DNA of 64,000 nucleotides, taken from NCBI GenBank assembly GCA_023408315.1, contig JAEYKI010000004.1:78228-142227 (forward strand), read 5' to 3'. Below the pieces are notes generated by a model. The model was not told where the DNA came from and did no database searches. It saw only the letters and a program-made list of their open reading frames with translations. Positions 50,897 to 59,926 of this stretch are shown in pieces (within the stretch, counting starts at the first letter, position 1; the number at the start of each line of letters is the position of its first letter). Position numbers and translations under genes: made by a program. The stretch comes from Bacillota bacterium. GTDB lineage: Bacteria; Bacillota; Clostridia; Christensenellales; Christensenellaceae.

Positions 50897-52201
50897 ATGG
50901 AACAAAAAGTGGAATTGTTTATCCGGGAAAACGGTTTGTTGAGACCGGACCGTCCGGTAGGCGTAGGCGTCTCCGGCGGCATAGATTCTATGGCGCTGCT
51001 GTTTTTATTGAAGCGGCTTGGGTTTTGCGTGCATGCCCTGCATTTTGAGCACGGCATACGCGGGGAGGAATCGTTGGCGGACGCTGCGTTTGTGCGCGGC
51101 TACTGCCGGGAAAACAATATTCCCTTTACGATGGAAAGCGGAGACGCGCCCCGGTTTGCCAGGGACCGGAAGCTCAGCCTGGAAGAGGCCGCCAGGGAGC
51201 TCAGGTATGCTTTTTTTGCCCGGTGCGGGCTTCATGAGGTTGCCACGGCGCATCATATGGACGATAATGCGGAAAGCATTCTGATGCACATTGTTCGAGG
51301 CTGCGGCATTGGCGGCCTTAAGGGAATCCGTGTGAGGCAGGACGGCTTTGTCCGGCCTTTTTTATGTGTCTCGCGGCAGGAGATTGAGGAATACGCGGCT
51401 GAAAACGCCATTCCTTACGTGACGGACAGGACCAACGAGGATCTGCGGTTTGCGCGCAACCGAGTGAGGCACCGGGTGTTTTTGGAACTTAAAAAAATTA
51501 ATCCGGATGTTGCCGGGGCGTTTGCAAGGCTGGCCGGGAACGCGCAGGAAGTGGCGCGCATGATTGGCAGGCAGGCGGATGTGATTCCAGTCGAGTACAA
51601 CGAATCTGGGAGCAGCGTTGATGCTGAAACGCTGCGCGCCCTGGACGGGCCGGTGGCCCATGAAATATTGCTGCGCATGTGCGCGCATGCGGGCCTTTGT
51701 GCGGATATTGAGCTTGCGCATATCCGGTCTGTGATGCGGCTTGACCGGACGGGCACGTTTACGCACATAAAAAACGGCGTTTTTGCAAAATTTCTGTACG
51801 GCAGATTGATTATTTATAAAAAAAGCGATAAAATAAATGATGTATGTTTTTGTGTACCCCTGACGGAGGAGACACATATCCCCGGCGGCGTGATTAAAAA
51901 GACGCGCGGCAGTTTGAACAGGCGGAATACGAATAAATACTGCGAGACATTCGGCGCACTACCGGCGGACGCAGTGGTGCGCACCAGGCGGCCGGGCGAC
52001 GTGTTTGCGCCGTTTGGGTCTGGGGAGAAAAAGCTGAAAGAGTATCTGATCGACAGCAAGATTCCCAGGGAAATGCGGGATTTGCTTCCACTGGTGGCAA
52101 CCGGAAACCGGATTGTTTGGGTGGTTGGGTATGCGATTTCAAGAGATTTTGCGGTGCGCGGCGGCGAAGAGGCAATACAACTTACTTACAGCAAGAGGTA
52201 A
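50897..52201 (+). CDS. tilS: tRNA(Ile)-lysidine synthase TilS
   Basis: TilS converts C34 of the CAU-anticodon isoleucine tRNA to lysidine. About 434 residues with the PP-loop ATPase motif GVSGGIDSMALL near 26-37, FEHGIRGEES, AHHMDDNAES and VTDRTNEDLRFARNRVR, and a C-terminal domain with VRTRRPGDVFAPFGSGEKKLKEYL-type sequence (RRPGD...KKLKEYLID). The ATG at 50897 matches the family N-terminus (EQKVELFIREN), although its ribosome-binding site is weak; the frame also has ATG 50870. It is followed by hpt after 4 bases, an order conserved in Firmicutes. Confidence 0.94.
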   Translation: MEQKVELFIRENGLLRPDRPVGVGVSGGIDSMALLFLLKRLGFCVHALHFEHGIRGEESLADAAFVRGYCRENNIPFTMESGDAPRFARDRKLSLEEAARELRYAFFARCGLHEVATAHHMDDNAESILMHIVRGCGIGGLKGIRVRQDGFVRPFLCVSRQEIEEYAAENAIPYVTDRTNEDLRFARNRVRHRVFLELKKINPDVAGAFARLAGNAQEVARMIGRQADVIPVEYNESGSSVDAETLRALDGPVAHEILLRMCAHAGLCADIELAHIRSVMRLDRTGTFTHIKNGVFAKFLYGRLIIYKKSDKINDVCFCVPLTEETHIPGGVIKKTRGSLNRRNTNKYCETFGALPADAVVRTRRPGDVFAPFGSGEKKLKEYLIDSKIPREMRDLLPLVATGNRIVWVVGYAISRDFAVRGGEEAIQLTYSKR

Positions 52202-52205
52202 AGAT

Positions 52206-52760
52206 ATGAAGGAAATGAAGCACTATGTGGAACAGGATATATCGGGCGTGCTGCTGGACGAGGCGACCATTCAAAAAAGGGTGCACGAACTGGGCGAGCA
52301 GATATCCAGGGATTACGAAGGCAAGGACATGGTTGCTGTTTGCATCCTGCGCGGATGCGTCGTGTTTTTCAGCGACCTGATCCGCGAGATACGGATACCC
52401 ATAGGGCTTGATTTTATGGCGGTGTCCAGTTACCAGGGAGCTGCAACCTCCGGCAACGTGCTGATTAAATACGATTTGCAGGACGATATACGGGGCAGGC
52501 ATGTTTTGATTGTGGAAGACATCATAGACACAGGCACAACGCTGATGCATCTGAAAAGGATGCTGGAAGCCAGGCAGCCCGAGAGCATCAAAATCTGCTG
52601 CCTGCTGAACAAGGTGGAACGCAGGGTTTCCCAGGTGGATGTGGATTACACGGGTTTTGAGATTCCGGACGAGTTTGTGGTGGGATATGGGCTGGACTAC
52701 CTCGGAAAATACAGGAATTACCGTGAAATTGGCATCTTAAAAAGGGAAATCTATGAATAG
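52206..52760 (+). CDS. hpt: hypoxanthine phosphoribosyltransferase
   Basis: Purine salvage enzyme that makes IMP/GMP from bases and PRPP. The 184-residue product has CILRGCVVFFSDL, the SSYQGAATSG loop and the PRPP-binding motif VLIVEDIIDTGTTL near 101-114. ATG 52206 follows AAGAGGT by six bases; a longer frame from 52113 lies inside tilS and is rejected. It forms a tilS-hpt pair upstream of ftsH. Confidence 0.96.
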   Translation: MKEMKHYVEQDISGVLLDEATIQKRVHELGEQISRDYEGKDMVAVCILRGCVVFFSDLIREIRIPIGLDFMAVSSYQGAATSGNVLIKYDLQDDIRGRHVLIVEDIIDTGTTLMHLKRMLEARQPESIKICCLLNKVERRVSQVDVDYTGFEIPDEFVVGYGLDYLGKYRNYREIGILKREIYE

Positions 52761-52796
52761 AATGTAAACAAGCGACCGAAATTTAACGGTCTTTGT

Positions 52797-52825
52797 TTGA
52801 AACAGGCTGATTTGTGTGATATAAT
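52797..52825 (+). promoter_or_regulatory. strong sigma-A promoter for ftsH
   Basis: TTGAAA, 17 bases, perfect TATAAT, 35 bases before the ftsH start. Confidence 0.8.
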
Positions 52826-52859
52826 ATTTGAATACTCTTTATAGTAGGAGGACGAAATT

Positions 52860-54851
52860 TTGTCAAAATTCTTAAGAGGGCCGCTTATCTATATATTGAT
52901 TATAGTTCTGATCATCATTTCGGCTCAGTACTTAAGCAACCCTCAGGCCAATCAGCCGCAGCCGCTTCAATATTACCAGTTTTTATCCTATGCAAAAGAC
53001 GGTAAGATTCAAGACGTGGCTATCCGGGATCAAAACCTGTATGGAAGGTTAACGGGGTCAAAAATAACCGACGATGAATTCCCCGGGAGATATGATTTTA
53101 CGACCTATGTTCCTTCTGTGCTGCAGTTGAATGAGGATCTGGCTGCGATCAGCGGGTCCAGCGATCCGCTGCAATACAATATCAAGGTTACGTACCTGGC
53201 GCCGGAGGAGCAGAATATACTGATCTCCCTGCTGCCGTATATTATTCTGGTTGTATTGATGGTGCTGATGTTTGTGTTTATTATGCGCCAGGCCAAGGCC
53301 GGAGGCGCGGGCAACGCGATGACCTTTGGCAAGAGCCGCGCCCGCATGACCATGGGCGGAGAGAGCAAAAAAACGTTTCGCGACGTTGCCGGAGCGGACG
53401 AGGAAAAAGAAGAGCTGCAGGAGATTGTGCAGTTTTTAAAAGCGCCCAAGAGCTTTATGGAATTGGGCGCCAGAATCCCCAAGGGCGTGCTGCTGGTGGG
53501 CCCTCCCGGAGGCGGCAAGACGCTGCTGGCAAAAGCGGTGGCTGGAGAGGCGGGCGTTCCGTTCTTCTCTATTTCCGGTTCGGACTTTGTGGAGATGTTT
53601 GTAGGCGTGGGCGCGTCGCGCGTGCGCGACCTGTTTAACGACGCGAAGAAGAATTCGCCCTGCATTATATTTATAGACGAAATCGACGCCGTGGGACGCC
53701 AGAGAGGCGCAGGCCTGGGCGGCGGGCACGACGAGCGCGAGCAGACCTTAAACCAGTTGCTGGTTGAGATGGACGGCTTTGAAGTAAACGAGGGCATCAT
53801 TGTGATGGCCGCGACAAACAGGAAGGATATTCTGGACCCGGCGCTGCTGCGGCCCGGCCGGTTTGACAGGCAGATCGTCGTCAATTATCCGGACGTACGG
53901 GGCAGGGAAGAGATTTTGCAGGTGCATTCCAAAGGGAAGCCGTTTGCGCCCGAGGTGGATCTGAAGGTGATTGCGCGGCGTACCCCCGGGTTTATTGGCG
54001 CGGACCTTGAGAATGTGCTGAATGAAGCGGCCATTTTGACGGCACGGCGTAAAAAGAACAAGATTACCATGGATGAAATTGAGGAAGCCATCACGCGCGT
54101 GATTGCCGGCCCGGAGAAAAAGAGCCGTTTGGTGACTGAAAAAGACAAGCGCTGCACAGCCTTCCACGAGGTGGGGCACGCAATCCTGGCATATAACCTG
54201 CCCGGCTGCGACCCGGTGCACGAGGTTTCTGTAATACCGCGCGGTATGGCTGCGGGATACACCATGACGCTGCCCAAGGAAGACAAACAGCATATATTCA
54301 AGAGCAAGCTTTTGGATGAGATTACCATGATGCTTGGCGGCCGGGTGGCCGAACTGCTTGTGCTGGAGGATATTTCCACCGGCGCGGTGAACGACCTGCA
54401 GCGCGCGACCGAAGTGGCCCGCGAGATGGTTACCAAGTACGGCATGAGCGACGAGCTTGGCCCGGTGTTCCTCTCCGACAAGCACGAGGTGTTTCTTGGC
54501 CGTGAATTTGGACAGCAGAGCGCGTATTCGGAAGAAACGGCAGCCAAGGTGGATGCAGAGGTGAAGAAGATTCTTGAAAACGCTTATGCGAAAGCCAAGG
54601 AGATTTTAACAACCAATAAAGATAAGCTGCTTACCATATCCGAAGTGCTGATTGCCAAAGAAAAACTCTCCGGCAGTGAGTTTGAGGAGATTTTTGAAAA
54701 AGGAGCGCTTTCTGAAGAACCGGAGAAACAGGAAGCCCCGGCGGCAGAAGACAACGTGCTTCCCTTTGGCGATACGAATCCGGAGAAGCCGAATGCGTCC
54801 CGCGAAAGCAAGCAAAAAGGGTCCTTCGACGAAGGATATGACCCGAACTAA
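52860..54851 (+). CDS. ftsH: membrane AAA+ metalloprotease FtsH
   Basis: FtsH degrades membrane and short-lived cytosolic proteins. The 663-residue protein has two membrane segments (about 7-24 and 125-144), an AAA+ module with Walker A GPPGGGKTLLAK near 214-225 and Walker B IIFIDEIDAVGRQR, the SRH GRFDRQIVV, and the zinc motif HEVGH near 436-440. The Walker A third variable position is Gly where Thr is usual (GPPGTGKT). The start is TTG 52860 behind AGGAGG. It has its own strong promoter. A Glu/Lys-rich tail ends the protein. Confidence 0.96.
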   Translation: MSKFLRGPLIYILIIVLIIISAQYLSNPQANQPQPLQYYQFLSYAKDGKIQDVAIRDQNLYGRLTGSKITDDEFPGRYDFTTYVPSVLQLNEDLAAISGSSDPLQYNIKVTYLAPEEQNILISLLPYIILVVLMVLMFVFIMRQAKAGGAGNAMTFGKSRARMTMGGESKKTFRDVAGADEEKEELQEIVQFLKAPKSFMELGARIPKGVLLVGPPGGGKTLLAKAVAGEAGVPFFSISGSDFVEMFVGVGASRVRDLFNDAKKNSPCIIFIDEIDAVGRQRGAGLGGGHDEREQTLNQLLVEMDGFEVNEGIIVMAATNRKDILDPALLRPGRFDRQIVVNYPDVRGREEILQVHSKGKPFAPEVDLKVIARRTPGFIGADLENVLNEAAILTARRKKNKITMDEIEEAITRVIAGPEKKSRLVTEKDKRCTAFHEVGHAILAYNLPGCDPVHEVSVIPRGMAAGYTMTLPKEDKQHIFKSKLLDEITMMLGGRVAELLVLEDISTGAVNDLQRATEVAREMVTKYGMSDELGPVFLSDKHEVFLGREFGQQSAYSEETAAKVDAEVKKILENAYAKAKEILTTNKDKLLTISEVLIAKEKLSGSEFEEIFEKGALSEEPEKQEAPAAEDNVLPFGDTNPEKPNASRESKQKGSFDEGYDPN

Positions 54852-54872
54852 CTGGAAGTTTTGAATATGCGG

Positions 54873-54890
54873 GCGCCTTGTTAAAGGCGC
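54873..54890 (+). terminator. hairpin after ftsH
   Basis: GCGCCTT/AAGGCGC around GTTA. Only a short mixed T stretch follows, so termination is probably partial. Confidence 0.4.
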
Positions 54891-55013
54891 TCGCTTTCGG
54901 TTACGGGGTTCCCAACACAAGCGCTTAGAGGTAAAAGATACGGGAGCCACCAAATTGATATTTTGGGCGTAATTTGATTTTTTGAACCCGGACGGCCGGG
55001 AGGAAAGGGAACT

Positions 55014-55841
55014 ATGTTTGATCTGCATATGCATTCAACAGCGTCCGACGGAACGGATACGCCGGAGCAACTGGTTACAAAATGCGCAAAGCTGAGGCTG
55101 GAGTGTTCCTCCATTACCGACCACGACACCATAGATTCGCAGCAGCCTGCTGTGGCGCAGGCGAAAAAATATGGCCTCCCGTACCTGACGGGCGTTGAAT
55201 TTTCTGTGCGGCACGAAGGCGAACTGCACATACTGGGCTACGGGGTGGACATACTGGACGCGCATTTTTGCGCCGAGCTGGAAGATTTGCGCAGTTCCCG
55301 CATGGAGCGGATTGACTGCATTCTGGAGAAGCTGCGCGCCTGCAATGTATCCATCAGCCGCGAGGACGTTGTGCGCAACGCCAGCGGCAACACCCTGGGG
55401 CGGCCGCATGTGGCGCTTGCGCTGATTGAAAAAGGATACGCAGCGGATTTTACGGAAGCGTTTGGGAAATATTTGAACGAAGAAGGCCTGGCCTACGTAA
55501 AGCGGCGCAAACTGAACCCGCAGGACGCGATTAAGCTGATTTTGGATGCGGGCGGCACCGCGGTGCTGGCGCACCCCAAGTTTATCCGCACGCGCAATAT
55601 GGAAGCGCTTGCGGCGGAGATGAAGGAAATGGGCCTTGGCGGTTTGGAGGCCTATTACCCTGCACATACGGACCAGGAGGCGCAGCGGTTTGAGGACATT
55701 GCAAAAAGGATTGGCTTGCTGGTGACATCTGGCAGCGATTACCACGGAGCCATGCGCATGCACAGCGCGATTGCCAGCGAAAGAAGGAAATCGCGGTATC
55801 TGAAAGAAAGCCTTCAAAAAATCATGATGAAATACCTGTAA
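55014..55841 (+). CDS. PHP-domain phosphoesterase (YciV/RNase AM-like)
   Basis: The 275-residue protein has the four PHP metal-binding motifs: DLHMHSTASDGTDTPEQL, ITDHDTIDS, TGVEFS and, later, VLAHP and GSDYHGA. Related enzymes hydrolyse 3',5'-nucleoside bisphosphates or act as 5'-3' exonucleases on RNA; which applies here is uncertain. AGGAAAGGGA precedes ATG 55014. It stands between ftsH and the PRPP-synthetase-like gene. Confidence 0.88.
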   Translation: MFDLHMHSTASDGTDTPEQLVTKCAKLRLECSSITDHDTIDSQQPAVAQAKKYGLPYLTGVEFSVRHEGELHILGYGVDILDAHFCAELEDLRSSRMERIDCILEKLRACNVSISREDVVRNASGNTLGRPHVALALIEKGYAADFTEAFGKYLNEEGLAYVKRRKLNPQDAIKLILDAGGTAVLAHPKFIRTRNMEALAAEMKEMGLGGLEAYYPAHTDQEAQRFEDIAKRIGLLVTSGSDYHGAMRMHSAIASERRKSRYLKESLQKIMMKYL

Positions 55842-55845
55842 ATGA

Positions 55846-55874
55846 TTGAAAGTTGCCGAATTGTGTTGTATACT
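55846..55874 (+). promoter_or_regulatory. sigma-A promoter for PRPP-synthetase-like gene
   Basis: TTGAAA, 17 bases, TATACT, just downstream of the PHP gene stop and about 40 bases before ATG 55913. Confidence 0.7.
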
Positions 55875-55912
55875 TTATTGCGTAAATTAACATTAGGCAG
55901 GTATAGCTCATC

Positions 55913-56899
55913 ATGATAACTGAAGGTGTGGATGTTAAAATCTTCGCAGGCTCATCCGGCGTTTCCTTCGCGAGAAAAATGTGTAAGTACTTGGGTGCCG
56001 AACTTGGGGCATCGGAGGCGATCCATTTCTCGGATGGAAACGTTTTTGTTCGTATCAAGGAAACCGTACGCGATAAGGACGTTTACCTTGTGCTTCCCAT
56101 TGGCCTGGATCCGAATTCCGAGCTGGTGGAGCTCCTGTTCTGGCTGGATGCATTCAAGCGCGCAAGCGCCAATGCGGTTACGGCGATTATACCTTATTTT
56201 GGATACGCAAAAGGCGATAAAAAAGACGAGCCCAGGGTATCCATCCGGGCGCGCGTATGCGCGGATTGCATAGAAATGGCGGGTGCGGACAGGGTGATTA
56301 CCATGGACCTGCATTCTCCGCAGGTGCAGGGGTTCTTTAAAAAGCCCGTGGACCATCTGCTCTCCCTTCCGGTTCTTTGCGAGCATGTGAAGAAGATGGA
56401 TATTATGGAGAATTTGGTGGTTGTTTCCCCGGATGCCGGGTTTGCCAAGACAGCCAGAAAATATGCGGATTACCTGCACACCGACGTTGCCATTGGCGAT
56501 AAAACCAGAAAAGGCCATGACGAAAAGGCCCAGATACTGGAACTGATTGGGGACGTGAAGGGCAAAAACTGCCTGATAGTGGACGATTTTACCATCTCTG
56601 GCGGAACGCTGATTGATATAGCCAAGATGCTGGAAAAGAAAGGCGCAAAGCGCATAGGCTGCTGCCTTGGGCATGTGATGGTGCGCGAAAAAGGCGTGCG
56701 CGCCATAGACGACAGCCCCATAGAATTTGTGATGTCTACGGACAGTGTGGACAACCCCTATATTATGGGAAGCCAAAAGTTTATCACGGTTTCTGTGGCG
56801 CCCCTGTTTGCCGAAGCGGTTTACAGGATACACGAAAAGGTATCTGTGAGCGGGCTGTTTACCGATGTGCCCGATAAAATGAAAGAATACTGCGAATAA
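55913..56899 (+). CDS. diverged ribose-phosphate pyrophosphokinase-like protein
   Basis: The 328-residue product has the two-lobed phosphoribosyltransferase layout of PRPP synthetase, with KIFAGSSGVSFA, ITMDLHSPQVQGFF and VSPDAGFAKTARKYA. However two key motifs are changed: the ATP-side YARQDRK is YAKGDKKDEPR, and the PRPP loop VDDxxDT(A/G)GT is VDDFTISGGTL near 222-233. It may have altered substrate binding or be regulatory, like PRPP-synthetase-associated proteins; an ordinary Prs would be expected elsewhere in the genome. It has its own promoter. Confidence 0.8.
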   Translation: MITEGVDVKIFAGSSGVSFARKMCKYLGAELGASEAIHFSDGNVFVRIKETVRDKDVYLVLPIGLDPNSELVELLFWLDAFKRASANAVTAIIPYFGYAKGDKKDEPRVSIRARVCADCIEMAGADRVITMDLHSPQVQGFFKKPVDHLLSLPVLCEHVKKMDIMENLVVVSPDAGFAKTARKYADYLHTDVAIGDKTRKGHDEKAQILELIGDVKGKNCLIVDDFTISGGTLIDIAKMLEKKGAKRIGCCLGHVMVREKGVRAIDDSPIEFVMSTDSVDNPYIMGSQKFITVSVAPLFAEAVYRIHEKVSVSGLFTDVPDKMKEYCE

Positions 56900-56904
56900 A
56901 AATC

Positions 56905-56930
56905 AAAAGGGCTCCCCGGGAGCCCTTTTT
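56905..56930. terminator. bidirectional terminator
   Basis: AAAAGGGCTC and GAGCCCTTTT pair around CCCGG and are flanked by A and T runs. It separates the PRPP-synthetase-like gene from the convergent small gene. Confidence 0.85.
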
Positions 56931-56972
56931 AAATCCGGCAAAGTTTTTTGAGGGGAATGCCCTCCCAAAAGC

Positions 56973-57233
56973 CTATTCATCCAGAATTTCCAATGTAAGC
57001 CGGTCGTATTTAAATTTGTCTATAAAGTCGTCCTTTTTGAACGTTGCCTTTCTAAAGGAAACCAGTTCCTTGGTATGCTTGGTGTGCCACATGGGCATTT
57101 CTATGTCGAAATGCCGGCAGATCTGTTGCAGGCAGTCCAGAAGAGCGCCGTCCATATCCGGCTTGCTGCTGGTGACTTTGACGTGTTCCATGGGTTTGTT
57201 ATTGAGGTAAACGGCGGACCAAATTGTAAGCAT
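56973..57233 (-). CDS. small conserved-looking protein of unknown function
   Basis: The 86-residue product begins MLTIWSAVYLNN and is rich in Lys, Asp and His, with ICRHFDIEMPMWHTKHTKEL in the middle (a cluster of three His and one Cys that could bind a metal). No family was recognised. ATG 57233 has AAAGGAAA upstream. It is followed by a bidirectional terminator, and TATACT on the minus strand about 35 bases upstream may be its -10 box. Confidence 0.6.
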   Translation of the reverse strand: MLTIWSAVYLNNKPMEHVKVTSSKPDMDGALLDCLQQICRHFDIEMPMWHTKHTKELVSFRKATFKKDDFIDKFKYDRLTLEILDE

Positions 57234-57300
57234 GCTTTCTTTCCTTTGCCACACATTTTTTATTGTAGTATAGCGCATGCTAAAAATAAAATAAAGCGGA

Positions 57301-57329
57301 TTGAAAAAAAATTGAACTTACGATACAAT
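57301..57329 (+). promoter_or_regulatory. sigma-A promoter for aconitase-rex-yjbQ operon
   Basis: TTGAAA, 17 bases, TACAAT, 31 bases before the aconitase ATG. No canonical Rex operator (TTGTGAA-type inverted repeat) was seen by eye in the gap. Confidence 0.7.
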
Positions 57330-57360
57330 ATATAGAAGTATTTTTTTAGGGAGTATACGA

Positions 57361-59295
57361 ATGGGAAAGTCTCTGGCATGCAAAATTATTGAAAATCACC
57401 TTGTATCGGGTAAGATGGAGCCCGGAAGCGAGATATCTATAAAGATTGATTACACGCTCACCCAGGATTCCACAGGCACAATGGCGTATCTGCAGTTTGA
57501 GTCCATGGGCGTCCCCAGGGTTAAAACCAAGCGATCGGTTGCGTATATTGACCATAATACCCTGCAGTCCGGGTTTGAGAACGCGGACGACCACGCATAC
57601 ATTATGAGCGTGGCCAAGAAACACGGCATTTACGCTTCCCGCCCCGGTAACGGCATTTGCCACCAGGTGAATCTGGAGAGGTTTGGCGTGCCCGGCGCGA
57701 CCCTGCTGGGTTCCGATTCCCATACGCCCACTGGCGGCGGCATAGGCATGTTGGCCATTGGCGCGGGCGGCCTGGACGTGGCGGTTGCGATGGGCGGCGG
57801 GCCTTACTATATCCCCATGCCCAAGATTGTGAACATGGAGCTGAAGGGAAGCCTGAAGCCCGGCGTCTCCGCCAAGGACGTGATTCTGGAAGTGCTGCGC
57901 ATCCTGACCGTGAAGGGCGGGGTGGGCAAAGTGATTGAATATACCGGGGAAGGGGTTGCCACCTTGTCTGTACCCGAACGCGCGACCATTACAAATATGG
58001 GAGCGGAATTGGGCGCGACAACCTCTCTGTTCCCCATTGATGATAAAACAAAAGAGTTCCTTGCGGCGCAGGGACGTGAAAGCGATTTTGCCATGCTTGC
58101 CGCGGATGCGGACGCAGCCTACGATGAGCACTATACAATTGACCTTTCCGCCTTAAAGCCAATGGCGGCCTGCCCGCACAGCCCGGACAGCGTGAAGACC
58201 ATAGAAGAATTAGGGGCCATTCATGTGGACCAGGTTTGCATTGGGAGCTGCACAAACGCTTCTTACCTGGACCTGATGCGGGTGGCGAACATATTAAAAG
58301 GAAAAACGGCGGCTCCAAACGTGAGCCTGACCATATCGCCCGGCTCCAAGCAGGTGATGAATATGCTGGCCCAAAACGGGGCGCTTTCCGCCATGATAGA
58401 CGCGGGAGCAAGGATTCTGGAATGCGCCTGCGGGCCCTGCATTGGCATGGGACAATCGCCCGCTACGGACGCGGTATCCCTGCGCACGTTTAACCGGAAC
58501 TTTTTTGGACGCTCCGGAACCAAGTCTGCAAACGTTTATCTGGTGAGCCCGGAAACCGCGGCGGCCAGCGCCATTGCGGGCGTGCTGGCTGATCCCACAA
58601 AACTGGCCGATCTCTCCATACTGGACATTGAGACGCCGCAGCGCTTTGTGGTGAACGACAACATGATTGTTCCGCCCGCGGGGGAAGGCGAAGAAGTGCA
58701 AGTGAAACGGGGCCCCAACATAAAGCCTTTCCCGGTAAATTCCGCGCTTGCGGATGTGGTTGCCGCAAAGGTGCTGCTTAAAATGGAAGACAACATTACG
58801 ACGGACCATATTATGCCCAGCAACGCAAAGCTGCTGCCCTACAGGTCCAACATACCGCACCTCTCGGATTATTGCCTGGCTCCGGTGGATGAAACATTTC
58901 CCGGCCGCGCAAAAGAAGCGGGAAGCTGCTTTTTGGTGGCTGGGCAGAATTACGGGCAGGGGTCTTCGCGCGAGCACGCGGCGCTGGTTCCCCTGTACCT
59001 GGGCGTAAAGGGCGTAATTGCAAAAAGCTTCGCGCGCATTCATAAGGCGAACCTGGTGAACAGCGGCATACTGCCCCTGACTTTTCACAATGAGGCGGAT
59101 TATGATAAGGTAGAGCCCGGGGACGAGCTTGTAATTGCGGGAGCGCGCGAAAAAGTGCTGGGCTCCGATATTTTTGAAATGGAAAACAAGACAAAGGGTT
59201 ACCGCTTCCAAGTGGTTCTGGATGTTTCGGAGAGGCTGAAGCAGATATTGGTTGCAGGTGGATTGCTCAATTTTACGAGGGAAAAAAATGAGTGA
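57361..59295 (+). CDS. acnA: aconitate hydratase
   Basis: Interconverts citrate and isocitrate with a 4Fe-4S cluster. The 644-residue protein is of the short type common in Clostridia and thermophiles. Cluster ligands are in IGSCTN and in CACGPCIGMG; the domain-4 motif GQNYGQGSSREHA is present. Substrate-binding GSDSHTPTGGG is near 119-129. GGGAG precedes ATG 57361. It ends a few bases inside the rex gene. With citrate synthase it provides the first steps of the oxidative TCA branch. Confidence 0.95.
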   Translation: MGKSLACKIIENHLVSGKMEPGSEISIKIDYTLTQDSTGTMAYLQFESMGVPRVKTKRSVAYIDHNTLQSGFENADDHAYIMSVAKKHGIYASRPGNGICHQVNLERFGVPGATLLGSDSHTPTGGGIGMLAIGAGGLDVAVAMGGGPYYIPMPKIVNMELKGSLKPGVSAKDVILEVLRILTVKGGVGKVIEYTGEGVATLSVPERATITNMGAELGATTSLFPIDDKTKEFLAAQGRESDFAMLAADADAAYDEHYTIDLSALKPMAACPHSPDSVKTIEELGAIHVDQVCIGSCTNASYLDLMRVANILKGKTAAPNVSLTISPGSKQVMNMLAQNGALSAMIDAGARILECACGPCIGMGQSPATDAVSLRTFNRNFFGRSGTKSANVYLVSPETAAASAIAGVLADPTKLADLSILDIETPQRFVVNDNMIVPPAGEGEEVQVKRGPNIKPFPVNSALADVVAAKVLLKMEDNITTDHIMPSNAKLLPYRSNIPHLSDYCLAPVDETFPGRAKEAGSCFLVAGQNYGQGSSREHAALVPLYLGVKGVIAKSFARIHKANLVNSGILPLTFHNEADYDKVEPGDELVIAGAREKVLGSDIFEMENKTKGYRFQVVLDVSERLKQILVAGGLLNFTREKNE

Positions 59296-59914
59296 GAAGA
59301 TACCGCAGGCCGTCATAAGAAGACTGCCCAAATATTACCGGTATTTGGAAGAAATACTGGCCAGGGGAGAGGATAAAATATCTTCTTCCAAAATGAGTTC
59401 GGATATGGGGTTGAACGCTTCCCAGATCCGGCGTGATTTAAACTGTTTTGGCGGGTTTGGACAGCAGGGCTATGGATACAGCGTTGCAAAGCTGAAAGGC
59501 GAGATAGCGCATATATTGGGGCTGGACCGCACCTACAAGGTGATTATTGTGGGCGCGGGGCGGATTGGACAGGCCCTGATGGGCTACAGCAACTTTATTA
59601 AGGAAGGTTTTAACATTATAGATATATTTGACGCCGATCCTTCCAAGGTGGGGATGACGGTGGAATATAAAAGCGTGCGCCATACCTCCGACCTGCCCGA
59701 GTATTTAGGCAGGCATTCGGTGGATATTGCGTTTATCTGCACGCCCAAGGAAGCGGCGCAGTCCATAGCGGACCTGCTGGTATCCCTGGGGCTTCGCGCC
59801 ATCTGGAACTTTGCGCCGGTGGACGTTTGCGTGCGAAAAGGCGTGGCTGTGGAGAACATTCATCTTTCGGACAGCCTGCATGTTCTGGCGTACAGCCTGG
59901 CGAACATGAAGTAA
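59288..59914 (+). CDS. rex: Rex, redox-sensing transcriptional repressor
   Basis: Rex senses the NADH/NAD ratio and represses fermentation and respiration genes. About 208 residues: an N-terminal winged helix (SSSKMSSDMGLNASQIRRDL near 33-52, then FGGFGQQGYGY) and a Rossmann domain (VIIVGAGRIGQALMGY). ATG 59288 follows GAGGGA by five bases and overlaps the aconitase end by 8 bases; a longer frame from 59252 lacks support. Being translationally linked to aconitase suggests the operon is itself under redox control. Confidence 0.95.
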   Translation: MSEKIPQAVIRRLPKYYRYLEEILARGEDKISSSKMSSDMGLNASQIRRDLNCFGGFGQQGYGYSVAKLKGEIAHILGLDRTYKVIIVGAGRIGQALMGYSNFIKEGFNIIDIFDADPSKVGMTVEYKSVRHTSDLPEYLGRHSVDIAFICTPKEAAQSIADLLVSLGLRAIWNFAPVDVCVRKGVAVENIHLSDSLHVLAYSLANMK

Positions 59915-59926
59915 AGGATGGCGCCA

